The notes: generated by a model from the letters alone, not told the origin. A stretch of DNA of 64,000 nt from JBAXEO01 sp963789515 (GCA_963789515.1 CAWBKW010000002.1:372001-436000), one strand, 5' to 3'; positions 19,969-29,465 are shown, numbered from the stretch's first letter. Numbers and translations: made by a program.

Positions 19969-21912
19969 GTGGGCGGCAAGAGGCGCGGGGCCAAGGCCCG
20001 TCCACACGGTCAGATCGTGGGTCGGCTGTCGATGACCCGCCACGGTTATGGCTTCGTCGAGGCGTCCGAGGGGGACTTCTTCATCCCCGCCAAGGACATC
20101 GGTGGCGCGATGCACGGCGACATTGTCGCGGTCAGGCCCGAGACGCATCGCGGGCGGCAGGGCCGCGCCGGTGCGGTCGCCAAGGTCATCGAGCGGGCCA
20201 ACACCACACTCGTCGGTCGGTTCGACCGGCACGGGACCATCGGCATCGTGTCGCCCGTCGACCGCCGCATCCGGCACGACGTGTTCGTCGCTCCCAACGG
20301 AATCGGCGAGGCCGAGAGCGGCGATGTCGTCGTTGTCAGGCTGACCGCCTATCCGTCGAGGACGAACTCGGCGCAGGGATTCGTGGAGGAGATCGTCGGC
20401 CGCGAGGGCGATCCCGGCATCCAGATCGAGATCATCATCCGCGAGCACGGCCTGCGCACCGAGTTCCCCGCTTCAGTCGCCGAGGAGGCCGCGGCCATCC
20501 GCCTCGATGTAGAGGAGGCGCTCGCTTCCGAGCCGGACAGGATCGACATCCGGGAGAGGTTCACGTTCACGATCGACCCCGCAGACGCCCGCGACTTCGA
20601 CGACGCGATCTCGCTTGAGTACGCCGACGACGGCCGCGTACGGCTCGGCGTGCACATCGCCGATGTCAGCCACTACGTGCCCTGGGACTCCTCGATCGAC
20701 AACGAGGCGCGGCTGCGGGCCACCAGCGTCTACCTCGTCGACCGGGTCCTGCCCATGCTGCCGGAGGAGCTCTCCAACGGGATCTGCTCGCTGAATCCGG
20801 GCGAGGACCGCGTCTCCTTCTCGGTGGACATGACGCTGTCAAAGGACGGTGCGGTCGAGGAGTACAAGGTCTTCCCGTCGGTCATGCGTTCTGATCGCCG
20901 GTTCTCGTACGGGCAGGTCGATTCGTGGTTGTCGGGCCAAGAACCGTTTCCGGATGAGCAGAGCGAGCATGCCCTGGTGGAGTTCGCGAAGGTCTCGGCG
21001 AAGCTGGGGGAGCGCCGAGTCGCCCGCGGGGGCCTGGACTTCGAGACGGTCGAAGCCAAGCTTCGGCTCGACGACGATGGCACGCCCCTGGAGGTCGTAC
21101 TCAGGGAGCGGACGGTGGCAACGAACTCGATCGAGGAAGCCATGATCGCCGCCAACGAGGTCGTTGCGCGCCATATGCGAGACGCCAAAGCGCCGATGAT
21201 CTACCGCATCCACGAGGACCCCGACCCCGAGGCCCTCGACCGGATCGCGCTGGTTCTGCGTGAGTTCGACTATCCCATCAAGGACGTGCACGGAGCCTCG
21301 CCCGCCACCTTTCAGCGGATTGTGAAGTTCGCGCACGGCCGTCCCGAGAAGCTGCTGATCAACTCGCTCCTGCTGCGCGCCCTCGAACGCGCGCGCTACG
21401 TGGACTATCTCGCACCGCACTTCGGCCTCGCCAGCAAGGCATATACGCACTTCACCAGCCCCATTCGGCGTTATCCCGACCTGATCGTCCACCGGCTCCT
21501 CAAGGCGCAGCTCCGCGGTACTCTCGAGACCGATCCGAGCACCGCGGGCATGGTGCCGGAACTCACCTGGCTCGCCGAGCACTCCAGCCACATGGAGCGA
21601 GAGGCCGAGATGGCCGAGAACGACTCCGTGCGCTTCAAGCTCTGCGAGCTCATGGCGCAGCACATCGACGAGGTCTTTCCCGGCATCATCACCGGCGTGA
21701 CGAACTTCGGGCTCTTCGTCCAGCTCGCCAACACCGCGGAGGGTCTCGTCCATATCGACTCCCTCACCGGTGACCACTACCGCTACGATGCCGCCAAGCA
21801 CTGGCTCTTCGGCGAGAAGCACGGGGAGCGCTACCGGCTCGGCCAAGCGGTCGAGGTTCGAATCGTGAACGTGTCGCTCGGGGACTCGCGCATCGACATG
21901 GAACTCGGCTGA
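19969..21912 (+). CDS. rnr: Ribonuclease R
   Basis: 3'-5' exoribonuclease of the RNB family, 647 residues from GTG 19969, which follows an AAAGGGGG box. Upstream in-frame codons would add only low-similarity residues. The order is a cold-shock RNA-binding domain (GYGFVEASEGDFFIPAKDIG), the RNB catalytic domain (ITIDPADARDFDDAISLEY, with the metal-binding aspartates; YTHFTSPIRRYPDLIVHRL) and a C-terminal S1 domain (GIITGVTNFGLFVQLANTAEG). RNase R degrades structured RNA and works with tmRNA-SmpB, whose genes lie 4-6 kb downstream. A TAGACT -10 candidate is at 19929-19934. Confidence 0.95.
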   Translation: MGGKRRGAKARPHGQIVGRLSMTRHGYGFVEASEGDFFIPAKDIGGAMHGDIVAVRPETHRGRQGRAGAVAKVIERANTTLVGRFDRHGTIGIVSPVDRRIRHDVFVAPNGIGEAESGDVVVVRLTAYPSRTNSAQGFVEEIVGREGDPGIQIEIIIREHGLRTEFPASVAEEAAAIRLDVEEALASEPDRIDIRERFTFTIDPADARDFDDAISLEYADDGRVRLGVHIADVSHYVPWDSSIDNEARLRATSVYLVDRVLPMLPEELSNGICSLNPGEDRVSFSVDMTLSKDGAVEEYKVFPSVMRSDRRFSYGQVDSWLSGQEPFPDEQSEHALVEFAKVSAKLGERRVARGGLDFETVEAKLRLDDDGTPLEVVLRERTVATNSIEEAMIAANEVVARHMRDAKAPMIYRIHEDPDPEALDRIALVLREFDYPIKDVHGASPATFQRIVKFAHGRPEKLLINSLLLRALERARYVDYLAPHFGLASKAYTHFTSPIRRYPDLIVHRLLKAQLRGTLETDPSTAGMVPELTWLAEHSSHMEREAEMAENDSVRFKLCELMAQHIDEVFPGIITGVTNFGLFVQLANTAEGLVHIDSLTGDHYRYDAAKHWLFGEKHGERYRLGQAVEVRIVNVSLGDSRIDMELG

Positions 21913-21931
21913 TCGGCGAGTCCCCGAGCTC
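21876..21931 (+). terminator. Long inverted repeat spanning the rnr stop codon
   Basis: GCTCGGGGACTCGC near 21878-21891 is the reverse complement of GCGAGTCCCCGAGC near 21916-21929. The 14-bp stem has a 24-base spacer that holds the end of rnr with its stop codon. No U-tract follows. It may be a factor-assisted terminator or a 3' mRNA-stabilising stem. Confidence 0.5.
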
Positions 21932-22048
21932 TGAGACGGGGTAACGCCTCGGCAACCCTCTTTCGCCACTCCTGCAACACAACCGCATTGCGCCGTGTCG
22001 GCGCGGCATGCTCGGGGTGCCCCGGAACCGGAATGCGGGAGGCTGCCG

Positions 22049-23158
22049 ATGTACGACATCGCGATCGTGGGAGCGGGACCTGCGGGATCGACCCTGGCTC
22101 GGCTGCTGGGTGACCGGTATCGCGTCCTTCTCGCGGATCGGCGCCGTCTCGATCTGGAGCCCACGATCAGGACACTCAAGAAGCCCTGCGGCGGTCTGCT
22201 CGCACCCTCGGCACAGCATGAACTCGCGCGGCAGGGGCTCGGCGTGCCCTCACGGGTCGTGGTCGGACCCCAGCTGTTCGCCGTCCGGACGATCGATCTC
22301 GGCGCCGATCTCCAGCGTCTCTATCAGCGCTTCTACGTCAACGTCGACCGTGAGATGTTCGACCGCTGGCTCGTCTCCCTGGTGCCCGGTAGCGTCGAGT
22401 CGGGCTACGGGTGGAGGCTCACGCAGCTTGAACGTGATAACGAAGGCTCGTTCCTGCGGTTCGATACCGCCGAAGGCGGTACGGCCGGTGTGAGAGCAAA
22501 GCTGGTCGTGGGAGCCGACGGCGCGTCGTCGCTGGTGCGGCGGCTCGCATTCGCAGACACCCCCCTGCCGCAGCGGTACTCTGCGATCCAGGCCGTGTAC
22601 GAGACCTCGTCGGGGGACGCCTTCTACGGCGCCATCTTCGACGCGACGCTCACGGACTTCTACGGCTGGACGATTCCCAAGGGCGATGCATTGCTGATCG
22701 GCGCCGCGTTTCCGGCGGGGCCGGGAGCGGCGGCCCGGTTCGAGACGTTCGTTGAACGCCTCCGCGGCCACGGGATGCGGTTCGGGACCAGGCTCGACCT
22801 GTCCTCGGCCATGATCGCACGTCCCACGAGCCTGCTCCACCTATGCCCGGGAGCCGGGGGCATCCTTCTCACAGGGGAGGCTGCGGGGTTCATCAGCCCG
22901 AGTTCCGCCGAGGGAATCAGCTACGCGCTCAAGAGCGCAGCGGCACTTGCAGGGGCTCTCGAGCCCGGCCTTGCGGGTGCGGGGGCACGGTACCGTTCGG
23001 CGGCGTGGCCCCTCGCGGTTGACGTGGGCGTCAAGGCGCTCAAGTCCTCCGCGATCTATGGGGCGGCGACCCGGCGGCTCATCATGCGCAGTGGGTTCGG
23101 AGCGATTCCGGAGAAGTCGACTGCCGCAGGGCTGCCTGCGACTCGCTTCGCTCGCTAG
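22049..23158 (+). CDS. FAD-dependent oxidoreductase, CbrA / geranylgeranyl-reductase family
   Basis: Flavoprotein of 369 residues starting MYDIAIVGAGPAGSTLARLL, a classic GxGxxG dinucleotide-binding N-terminus, after a GGGAGG box. The segment KKPCGGLLAPSAQHELARQG and the later YQRFYVNVDREMFDRWL are those of the CbrA subfamily of geranylgeranyl-reductase-like proteins. GEAAGFISPSSAEGISYAL is the second FAD motif. In this superfamily the enzymes reduce isoprenoid double bonds or act as monooxygenases. The substrate here is unknown. It ends convergent with sixA, overlapping by 4 bases. Confidence 0.85.
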   Translation: MYDIAIVGAGPAGSTLARLLGDRYRVLLADRRRLDLEPTIRTLKKPCGGLLAPSAQHELARQGLGVPSRVVVGPQLFAVRTIDLGADLQRLYQRFYVNVDREMFDRWLVSLVPGSVESGYGWRLTQLERDNEGSFLRFDTAEGGTAGVRAKLVVGADGASSLVRRLAFADTPLPQRYSAIQAVYETSSGDAFYGAIFDATLTDFYGWTIPKGDALLIGAAFPAGPGAAARFETFVERLRGHGMRFGTRLDLSSAMIARPTSLLHLCPGAGGILLTGEAAGFISPSSAEGISYALKSAAALAGALEPGLAGAGARYRSAAWPLAVDVGVKALKSSAIYGAATRRLIMRSGFGAIPEKSTAAGLPATRFAR

Positions 23159-23643
23159 GCGCACGGTCCGAAGATCGACGGCGGCGCAAGCCACATGAGT
23201 TTGCCTGACGGCATCTTGGCGTCGGTGATCTCGATGAGCGCGACGGCCCCTTTGCGAAGGTCGAGATTGCAGTCACCGGTGATCTGGGCCAGCACCTCGC
23301 ACATACTCGGGTTGTGTCCGACGATCGCGAGCGAGCGGACTCGCGGTTTCTGAGCGAGAAGAGCACGCAGGTCGCTCACATCGAAGCTGTGGCCGAGGCG
23401 CCACTCCTCTTCGATCGGGATCCCGCCGCCCAGCGCCTTGTTGAGAATAGCGGCGGTCTGTACGGCCCGGACGAGCGGGCTGGTCAGTATCCGGTCGGGG
23501 TGGAGCGAGCCGGAAGCGACGAGGGACTCCGCTGCCATGCGAAACCGGGAGCGCCCCGCGCGCGTGAGCGGGCGCAGGTCATCATCCGTGTGCCAGGTTG
23601 TCTTGCGTGCTGCTGTCGCGTGACGCACGAAATAGAGCTTCAT
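23155..23643 (-). CDS. sixA: Phosphohistidine phosphatase SixA
   Basis: Histidine phosphatase of 162 residues. The start at 23643 gives MKLYFVRHATAARKTTW with a GGAGGAA box just upstream. The catalytic RHA motif is at residues 7-9. The second histidine is in LAIVGHNPSMCEVLA, and ILTSPLVRAVQTAAIL is the usual RxxxT region. SixA removes phosphate from histidines of HPt or NPr-type proteins. No cognate phosphorelay is adjacent. The CheA HPt domain lies 27 kb away and a link to it is not supported. Confidence 0.88.
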   Translation of the reverse strand: MKLYFVRHATAARKTTWHTDDDLRPLTRAGRSRFRMAAESLVASGSLHPDRILTSPLVRAVQTAAILNKALGGGIPIEEEWRLGHSFDVSDLRALLAQKPRVRSLAIVGHNPSMCEVLAQITGDCNLDLRKGAVALIEITDAKMPSGKLMWLAPPSIFGPCA

Positions 23644-23813
23644 CGAAGTTCCTCCGGGACGGCGACGAGATCTCCTGAGGGGGCGGCCGTCCGTTCGGCG
23701 TGCTCCCTCCAGGGAATGTACCCGAAGGCGAGATGCGCTGACAGCAAGGTGGTGGTGCACCCCACGCACGGCTAGACTGAATGCCACCCAACATTCGACT
23801 CGGAGGTCGTTTC

Positions 23814-24875
23814 ATGCAGAAGAAGGACCTGGAGTTTCTCTCCGCACTGGTAGAGGCGCCGTCCCCATCCGGATTCGAGCAGCCGGCCGCGATCGTGTTC
23901 CGCGACCGCATGATCGGCGTCGCCGATGAGGTCGAGACCAACGTGATGGGTTCGGTCCATGCGCTGCTCAAGGGTACGAAGGGCGGCGTATCCGTGATGC
24001 TGGCAGGTCACATCGACGAGATCGGCCTGATGGTGAACTACGTCAGCCCTGAGGGGTTCGTGTCGTTCGCTGCTATCGGCGGGGTGGATGCCGCGATACT
24101 TCCCGGTATGCGAGTCAAGCTGCACGCGAGTGACGGCGAGATGCTGGGCGTGATGGGCCGCAAGCCGATCCACCTCATCGAGGACGACGAGCGGAAGAAC
24201 GTGACCAAGATCGACAAGCTCTTCATCGATCTGGGCCTGTCGGCCGACGAGGTCAAGAAGCGGGTGCGCATCGGCGACCCGATCACCTTCGATGTCGGAA
24301 TGGAGACGTTCGGCGACCACCTGGCGGTGTCACGTGCCTTCGACGACAAGATGGGGGCCTGGATATCGGCCCGCGTCCTCGAGGAGGTCAAGAGGGCCGG
24401 TGGTGCGCCGGGTGACCTGGTGGCGGCAGCAACCGTCCAAGAGGAAGTCGGACTACGCGGCGGCACAACCTCCGCCTACGGCGTCGATCCGCAGGTGGGA
24501 ATCGCCGTAGAAGTGGGACACGCGACCGACTACCCGGATATCGACAAGCGCAAGCACGGGGAGGCGACCTGCGGAGCCGGACCGATCATCGCCCGCGGCC
24601 CCAACATCAATCCCGCCCTCTTCGACCTGCTGGTGAAGGCGGCCGGCAAGGCGAAGGTGCCGTATCAGCTCGGCGCCGAGCCCCGCGGTACGGGAACCGA
24701 TGCAAACGCCATCCAGCTCTCACGCGGCGGCAAGGCCGCTGCGCTCGTCTCGATCCCGCTGCGGTATATGCACACACCCACCGAGGTGTTGTCGCTCAAG
24801 GACCTCGACTACGCGGTGAAGCTCCTGACGCGGTTCGTCCTCGATCTGAAGCCTCAGACGGACTTCACGCCGTAA
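23814..24875 (+). CDS. M42 family metallopeptidase (glutamyl aminopeptidase / endoglucanase-like)
   Basis: Dizinc aminopeptidase of 353 residues, starting MQKKDLEFLSALVEAPSPSGFE. A CGGAGG box before 23814 decides this start over the in-frame ATG at 23781. Metal and catalytic residues lie in MLAGHIDEIGLMV, SRAFDDKMGAW, TVQEEVGLRGG (Glu-Glu pair) and EVGHATDYPD. The C-terminal metal histidine is in LRYMHTPTEVL. M42 enzymes form large tetrahedral complexes that degrade peptides. A terminator follows. Confidence 0.93.
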   Translation: MQKKDLEFLSALVEAPSPSGFEQPAAIVFRDRMIGVADEVETNVMGSVHALLKGTKGGVSVMLAGHIDEIGLMVNYVSPEGFVSFAAIGGVDAAILPGMRVKLHASDGEMLGVMGRKPIHLIEDDERKNVTKIDKLFIDLGLSADEVKKRVRIGDPITFDVGMETFGDHLAVSRAFDDKMGAWISARVLEEVKRAGGAPGDLVAAATVQEEVGLRGGTTSAYGVDPQVGIAVEVGHATDYPDIDKRKHGEATCGAGPIIARGPNINPALFDLLVKAAGKAKVPYQLGAEPRGTGTDANAIQLSRGGKAAALVSIPLRYMHTPTEVLSLKDLDYAVKLLTRFVLDLKPQTDFTP

Positions 24876-24906
24876 GGGAGCCGCCGGCAGCAGCTGACGG
24901 AAGCGT

Positions 24907-24932
24907 GGGCCGCCCGAAGGGGCGGCCCGTTT
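24907..24932 (+). terminator. Intrinsic terminator after the M42 peptidase gene
   Basis: A perfect 9-bp stem (GGGCCGCCC, loop GAAG, GGGCGGCCC) is followed by GTTT. It lies 31 bases past the stop codon and may also serve the convergent small gene downstream. Confidence 0.85.
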
Positions 24933-24943
24933 GCGCAGGGCGG

Positions 24944-25180
24944 CTAGCGGCGTTCGCTCTTGGAGTCCTGGGGCGACCCGCGCCGGAGCAGCTTCTTGAA
25001 CAGCGTGTATGTTCCGGTGACCACGAAGGCTGTCGCGATCGCCAGGGCGAAGAGCAGGAAGATGGGCTCCTGGGCGCCGATGATCGCGGAGATGCCCAGA
25101 TCCATGCCGACGGCGACGAGAAAGAACACACCCATCCAGAACGCGCCGCCCTTTGTGAGCGTGAGTAAGCTGTCAATCAT
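24944..25180 (-). CDS. Small membrane protein of unknown function
   Basis: 78 residues with two hydrophobic segments (about 11-33, GAFWMGVFFLVAVGMDLGIS, and 38-60, EPIFLLFALAIATAFVVTGT) and a basic tail (KKLLRRGSPQDSKSERR). This suggests a helical hairpin with a cytoplasmic C-terminus. No family is recognised. The gene is convergent with the M42 peptidase and divergent from smpB. Support comes from its membrane-protein composition, continuous frame and position between two clear transcription units. Confidence 0.6.
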   Translation of the reverse strand: MIDSLLTLTKGGAFWMGVFFLVAVGMDLGISAIIGAQEPIFLLFALAIATAFVVTGTYTLFKKLLRRGSPQDSKSERR

Positions 25181-25323
25181 CGCGCACGACCTTCACGTTG
25201 GCTTCGTTCATTCAGTATGCACCCCTCGTGGCCTCGTGTGTGGAGAAGCGGGAGTCTGAACTCCGGAGATGTTGCGTCGGTCGGATAGAATAGGACTTCC
25301 TGTTCACGACATCGAGGATCTTC

Positions 25324-25794
25324 ATGCCGCGCGAAGAGCGGGTCATTGCCACCAACAAGAAGGCGTACCACGACTACTTCGTGGACGAGGTCTTCGAGTG
25401 CGGCATCGAGCTGAACGGGAGCGAGGTCAAGTCCCTGCGTGACAGCCGTGCTTCGCTGCGCGAGTCATATGCGACGGTACGCCGTGGTGAGGTCTGGCTT
25501 CTTGCGCTGCACATCGCACCGTACAGCCATGGCAATCGCTCGAATCTCGACCCCGATCGGGCGCGCAAGCTGCTCTTGCACAAGCGGGAGATTCGCTACT
25601 TGATCGGCAAGACCAAGGAGAAGGGGAGCACCCTGATCCCGCTCCGCATGTACTTCTCTCCGAGCAACCTGGTGAAGGTGGAGCTGGGCCTCGTCCACGG
25701 CAAGAAGCTCTACGACAAGCGAGCGGACATCGCAGCGAAGGATCAGAAGCGGGATGTCGAGCGCGCTTTGCGCGAGCGACAGAAGGGCCAGTAG
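25324..25794 (+). CDS. smpB: SsrA-binding protein SmpB
   Basis: tmRNA-binding protein of 156 residues. It starts MPREERVIATNKKAYHDYF and has ELNGSEVKSLRDSRASLRES, GKKLYDKRADIAAKDQKRD and a basic tail. SmpB delivers alanyl-tmRNA to stalled ribosomes. The tmRNA gene itself lies 1.9 kb downstream on the same strand, beyond one intervening gene. A TAGAAT -10 candidate lies at about 25286-25291. Confidence 0.97.
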   Translation: MPREERVIATNKKAYHDYFVDEVFECGIELNGSEVKSLRDSRASLRESYATVRRGEVWLLALHIAPYSHGNRSNLDPDRARKLLLHKREIRYLIGKTKEKGSTLIPLRMYFSPSNLVKVELGLVHGKKLYDKRADIAAKDQKRDVERALRERQKGQ

Positions 25795-25796
25795 CC

Positions 25797-27495
25797 GTGG
25801 TGGCGCTGAGTGATAGAGAGCTGCTCTACGTGTGCGTCGCCGGGCTGATTCTCGGCGGGCTCGTCTTGCTTCGGTTCGTCGTCGCGCTTGTGAGCCCGGT
25901 GTTGCCGGAGTCGGCTCCCACAGAGCAGCGGGCACTGGACACAAGCCTTCGTCACGAGAAGAGCGCTCAGCTCACTCGCGCTGACGGCGGCCTTTCTCGG
26001 CGTCACGGCCATCGTTGTGGGCGGGGCCATCGGCGTTCGGGACAGTCTGCCGCAGCCGGGACCCCCTCGCGACGGTGTCGTGGCGAGCACCGTGGAAACA
26101 GCCGGCGCGGTCGAAGCCGGGTCCCCGGTGGAGACTGGGGGAGTATGGGCGGCGGGCGACATGCACACCCATACCTTCCTGACCGGCGGGTCGAATTCCC
26201 AGCTCGAGGTGGCGCACAAGGCCCTGAACGAGTACGGCCTGGACTGGATGGCCAACTCCGATCACGGCGGCGTCGGCACCTGGGACGCGAGCGGTAACGC
26301 GGTGACCGCCACTCCCCGTTGGTGGTCCCTGATCAACTGGTCCTGGCCCGTCGTCCGCGACCTTCGCCCGAGCTTTCCGAACAAGTCACTCATCCACGGA
26401 GTGGAGTGGAACGTTCCTGCGCATCGGCACGCCAGTGTCGGCATCGCCGTAGACGAGCCCAACGCAATCGCCGAGTTTGACTACCGCTTCGACCGCAACT
26501 CCGATTCGAATTCGTTCCCCGGCAGTCCGCGCAAGGACAAGAAGTCCGCACACGATGCCATACAGGGTGTCGAATGGCTCGAGACGAACTACCCGGATAG
26601 CTCCTACGTCGTCCTGAATCATCCTTCGCTGGCCCTCACCTACGAGCCGGGCGATGTCCGGGACTTCCTCGCTGCGGGTCCGAATGTGGTTGCGGGCTTC
26701 GAAGGCATGCCGGGTCACCAGAAGGAGCCTTGGCGCGGTGGCTACGAATCGCGCATCCCGGCGGCGCTCACGTACCAGGGTGCAGACCTTTGGCTGGCGC
26801 AGGTGGGTGGCGTCTGGGACGCGCTCCTCGCGAATGGCTCGCGTTTCCACGTCTTCGCGAACTCCGACTTCCATGACACCAGGGTCGACTTCTGGCCCGG
26901 CGAGTATGCCAAGAACTGGACGTTCGTCGCGCAACCCGGTGACATGAACTCGGTCGTTGCAGGTCTCAAGGGCGGCCGCTCGTTCTCGTCTTTCGGCGGT
27001 CTCGTCGACGAACTCGAGTTCTCGGCGCAGAGCGAAGACGGCGAGGCGACCATGGGTCGCGAAGGTCTTGCCGTTCGTCGTGGTGGGGACGTCGTCGTCA
27101 CTATCCGCTTCCACACGCCGGCCCTCAACAGCCACGGCGACGCCCCCAAGGTCGATCACCTCGATATCATTGCCGGTGACGTGACGGGTCCCGCGGTCAA
27201 AGGCGATCCATCCTGGAATGCCGCGACGAACCCCACTGCCCGAGTCGTCAGGACGATCGATAGCACGAGCCTCAAGAAGCTCGACAATGGATGGTACTCG
27301 GCGAGCTACGCGCTGACGGACGTCAAGGGGCCGATGTACCTGCGCCTCCGAGCGACGAACCTCGCGCCGAGCACCCCCGGTGTCACGGATGCGGCAGGGA
27401 ACCCGCTTGTCGACGCGGCCGGCGAGAACACCCCGGACAAGGCGTGGAAGAGCCTCTGGTTCTACTCGAACCCGCTCTGGATCGACGTTCGCTAG
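25797..27495 (+). CDS. Membrane-anchored CehA/McbA-like PHP metallophosphoesterase (one frameshift)
   Basis: GTG 25797 starts 2 bases after the smpB stop. The N-terminal part (about 60 residues) has one hydrophobic segment (LLYVCVAGLILGGLVLLRF), then a second (AAFLGVTAIVVGGAIGV). Between them the frame shifts near 25976, consistent with one extra C. The remainder is a large secreted-type PHP domain: GDMHTHTFLTGGSNSQ, MANSDHGGVG, HGVEWNVPAHRHASVG, VLNHPSLALTY and ANSDFHDTRVD carry metal-ligand His and Asp residues. A beta-rich C-terminal domain follows. Family members hydrolyse phosphate esters or carbamates outside the membrane. The substrate is unknown. Total length after repair is about 565. 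Confidence 0.82.
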
Positions 27496-27661
27496 CTGGG
27501 ATCGTCCGGCATCCACATCGCCTTCGCGCTGGATCGCTTCCATGCGCGCGGCACGCACTTCGCTCTCAACTCCTTGGTACGCTCGTCGTCATCGGCGGGT
27601 ATACTCTCCGAGCGGTCCGGGTGGGCCGCAGGCACCTTGACAGGTCGATACCACCCCATGT

Positions 27662-28012
27662 GGGGGCGACTGGATTCGACACGATAGTTCTGAGGGAGGA
27701 AGCAGGTCGCGGTCTCCTCGCCGCGTTAAACAGGGGTAAACGCCAATTAAATGGCACCAATGACTACGCTCTCGCTGCCTAAATAGCCAGCGACGCTGAC
27801 CCGGTGCACGTCCCCAGCACCGGCAAGGCGCAACTTAGGGGACTGCCGCTCCGGACGTAGTCGGTATGCCGTAGCGAAAGACTGAACTGACTGGGAAGGG
27901 ACACGCCGGTCACGGTGCGTCGTCCTGACCGAGACACAAGCTGTGACTGAGCCTGGAGATGCCTCCCAGGGTGCTATCGTGGACCGGAGTTCGATTCTCC
28001 GCGCCTCCACCA
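27662..28012 (+). ncRNA. ssrA: Transfer-messenger RNA (tmRNA)
   Basis: The 5' end GGGGGCGACTGGATTCGACA pairs (GGGGGCG with CGCCTCC) with the 3' end, which carries an encoded CCA at 28010-28012. GGTTCGATTC-like T-arm sequence precedes it (GTTCGATTCTCC at about 27989-28000). The tag reading frame ends in NDYALAA before a TAA at 27779-27781, the usual hydrophobic degradation signal. A TATACT -10 element lies at 27600-27605. The tRNA-like domain, tag and pseudoknot-rich middle make one-piece tmRNA certain. SmpB is encoded 1.9 kb upstream. Confidence 0.95.
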
Positions 28013-28166
28013 GAATTCTCATCGGGATCCGCAGGCTGACTCCCGTTATGGCCCGTCGGCTCATCAGAGCTGGCGGGTCTTTGTGCTTCGGCGAGGTGGA
28101 GCGCAAGTGAAGGTCGCCCTTCGCTACAATGCCGTACACACTCCAATCGGTGCCAGGAGGCGATCG

Positions 28167-28611
28167 GTGAGCGAACGCAGGTGGGGGTTCTCGGCTGAGG
28201 AGTGGTCGGCTCGGCGGACCCTCCTCGAGCGGCTGCTTGTCGAGACCGCAGCCGCGCGGTCGACCATCACCTACGGCGAGGTGGCCCGGCGTGTGTTCGA
28301 CGGCCGAGTCAGCGCGCGCTCGTCGGCGATCATGGTGATGCTCGGCGAGGTGGATGACGCGGCGTACGCCGATGACGGCATCATGATCGCGTCGCTTGTC
28401 GTCCGGGCCGACACGGGGATGCCCGGCGAGGGCTACTTCATCTTCGCCGCGGAGCAGCTCGGGCTGCCGGCGCTCGACGACCGCAGCGGCGTTCTGGGAG
28501 CGCGAGGCCGTGCGGGTGTGGGACTCGTATGCGCCGGCCGCGGCACCCGCTGATGGAGCAGCGCCGCAGCGGGGTCGCGCGCCGGCTCAGTCCAGCGAGG
28601 AGCTGTCGTGA
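28167..28611 (+). CDS. Conserved hypothetical protein (one frameshift)
   Basis: GTG 28167 is chosen because an AGGAGG box (28155-28160) precedes it. The protein starts MSERRWGFSAEEWSARRTLL. It continues with AARSTITYGEVARRVFDGRV and TGMPGEGYFIFAAEQLG, after which the frame shifts near 28486 (one extra base) into AAFWEREAVRVWDSYA and an Ala/Pro-rich tail. The helix-turn-helix-like ITYGEVARRVF segment resembles small nucleic-acid-associated proteins of unknown role, but no family is recognised. The stop overlaps the start of the next gene (GTGA), so the two are coupled. Confidence 0.6.
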
Positions 28612-29465
28612 GTGGCATCGAGGCGATCGCCGCACTCAGAGGGATACCCGACGGCCTCCGCTCCGGAATCGCGTGGCTATCAGCGGACACGCTCAGCTCG
28701 CTCGTCCATGGCACGGGCGCCAAGGGTCCGGCTGAGTCGCTCGAAGCCGTCGTGCGAGCGCTCGAACTGGACTTCGCCTTCGTTCCGGCCGACGAACCCT
28801 GGGCCCCCGACGCCGTGCAACGAATCCACGAGGCGGGCGCCGCCTCGATCTGGGCCTCAGCAGGGGTCTTGGGACGGCTCGGCGAGCAGCTCGGGTGGAG
28901 CGACACGATCCGGCTCACAGCTTCTGCTCCCGGTGCGCTCGCAGCGCCGCTTGCCGAGGCGCTGCATCAGGCACTCGTATCTGTTCGTGCCGGCATCGCT
29001 GCGGGAACAGACGCGGTTCTCGTCGCGGACGACCTAGCCGGGGCGACCGGCCCGCTGGTTTCGCCGGACTTCGCTCTTGACGCACTACTACCGTGCTACC
29101 GCAGCATCTCCGAGGAACTCCAAGAGGTCGACATCCCGGCGGTCTTCCACTCCGACGGCGACATACGCGCGCTTCTGCCCGCACTCGCGCGAGCAGGGTT
29201 CTGCGCCCTGCACTCGGGAAGCCTTGGAGGCGACGTGCTCGCTGCCACGATGGTGTCGGCGCGCTCGGTCGGGCTGACAGTGCTGGGCGGGATCGAGGTG
29301 GCGCAGCTGCCGGCCGGAGCGAACCGGCTGGGCGCGAATGCGGGGCGCATGGCACTCGCGGGTGGGCTGATCCTCTGCGACGACGGAGGCCTCACCACCG
29401 CCGAGGAGGTCGCAGCGTACGCGACCGCGTTGGATGCGGCGCGTGAGGCGTACGCCCGCGGGTAA
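28608..29465 (+). CDS. Uroporphyrinogen decarboxylase (URO-D) family protein
   Basis: 285 residues starting MSGIEAIAALRGIPDGLRSG. Features of the URO-D/methylcobalamin:CoM methyltransferase superfamily are the central DAVLVADDLAGATGPLVSPD, DIPAVFHSDGDIRALLPAL and FCALHSGSLGGD, which form the TIM-barrel strands, and a glycine-rich C-terminal barrel end. It is shorter than true HemE (about 340-360) and the N-terminal HemE hallmark is not seen. A methyl-transfer or decarboxylation role on a tetrapyrrole or corrinoid is possible but unproven. It is coupled to the upstream hypothetical gene. Confidence 0.65.
   Translation: MSGIEAIAALRGIPDGLRSGIAWLSADTLSSLVHGTGAKGPAESLEAVVRALELDFAFVPADEPWAPDAVQRIHEAGAASIWASAGVLGRLGEQLGWSDTIRLTASAPGALAAPLAEALHQALVSVRAGIAAGTDAVLVADDLAGATGPLVSPDFALDALLPCYRSISEELQEVDIPAVFHSDGDIRALLPALARAGFCALHSGSLGGDVLAATMVSARSVGLTVLGGIEVAQLPAGANRLGANAGRMALAGGLILCDDGGLTTAEEVAAYATALDAAREAYARG

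Noticed and set aside
23155..23643. SixA as phosphatase of the CheA HPt in this window
   Set aside because: The genes are 27 kb apart and no shared context supports it.
27662..28012. tmRNA gene as attachment site for an integrated element
   Set aside because: No integrase gene, no repeated 3' end of ssrA, and the genes on both sides look chromosomal.
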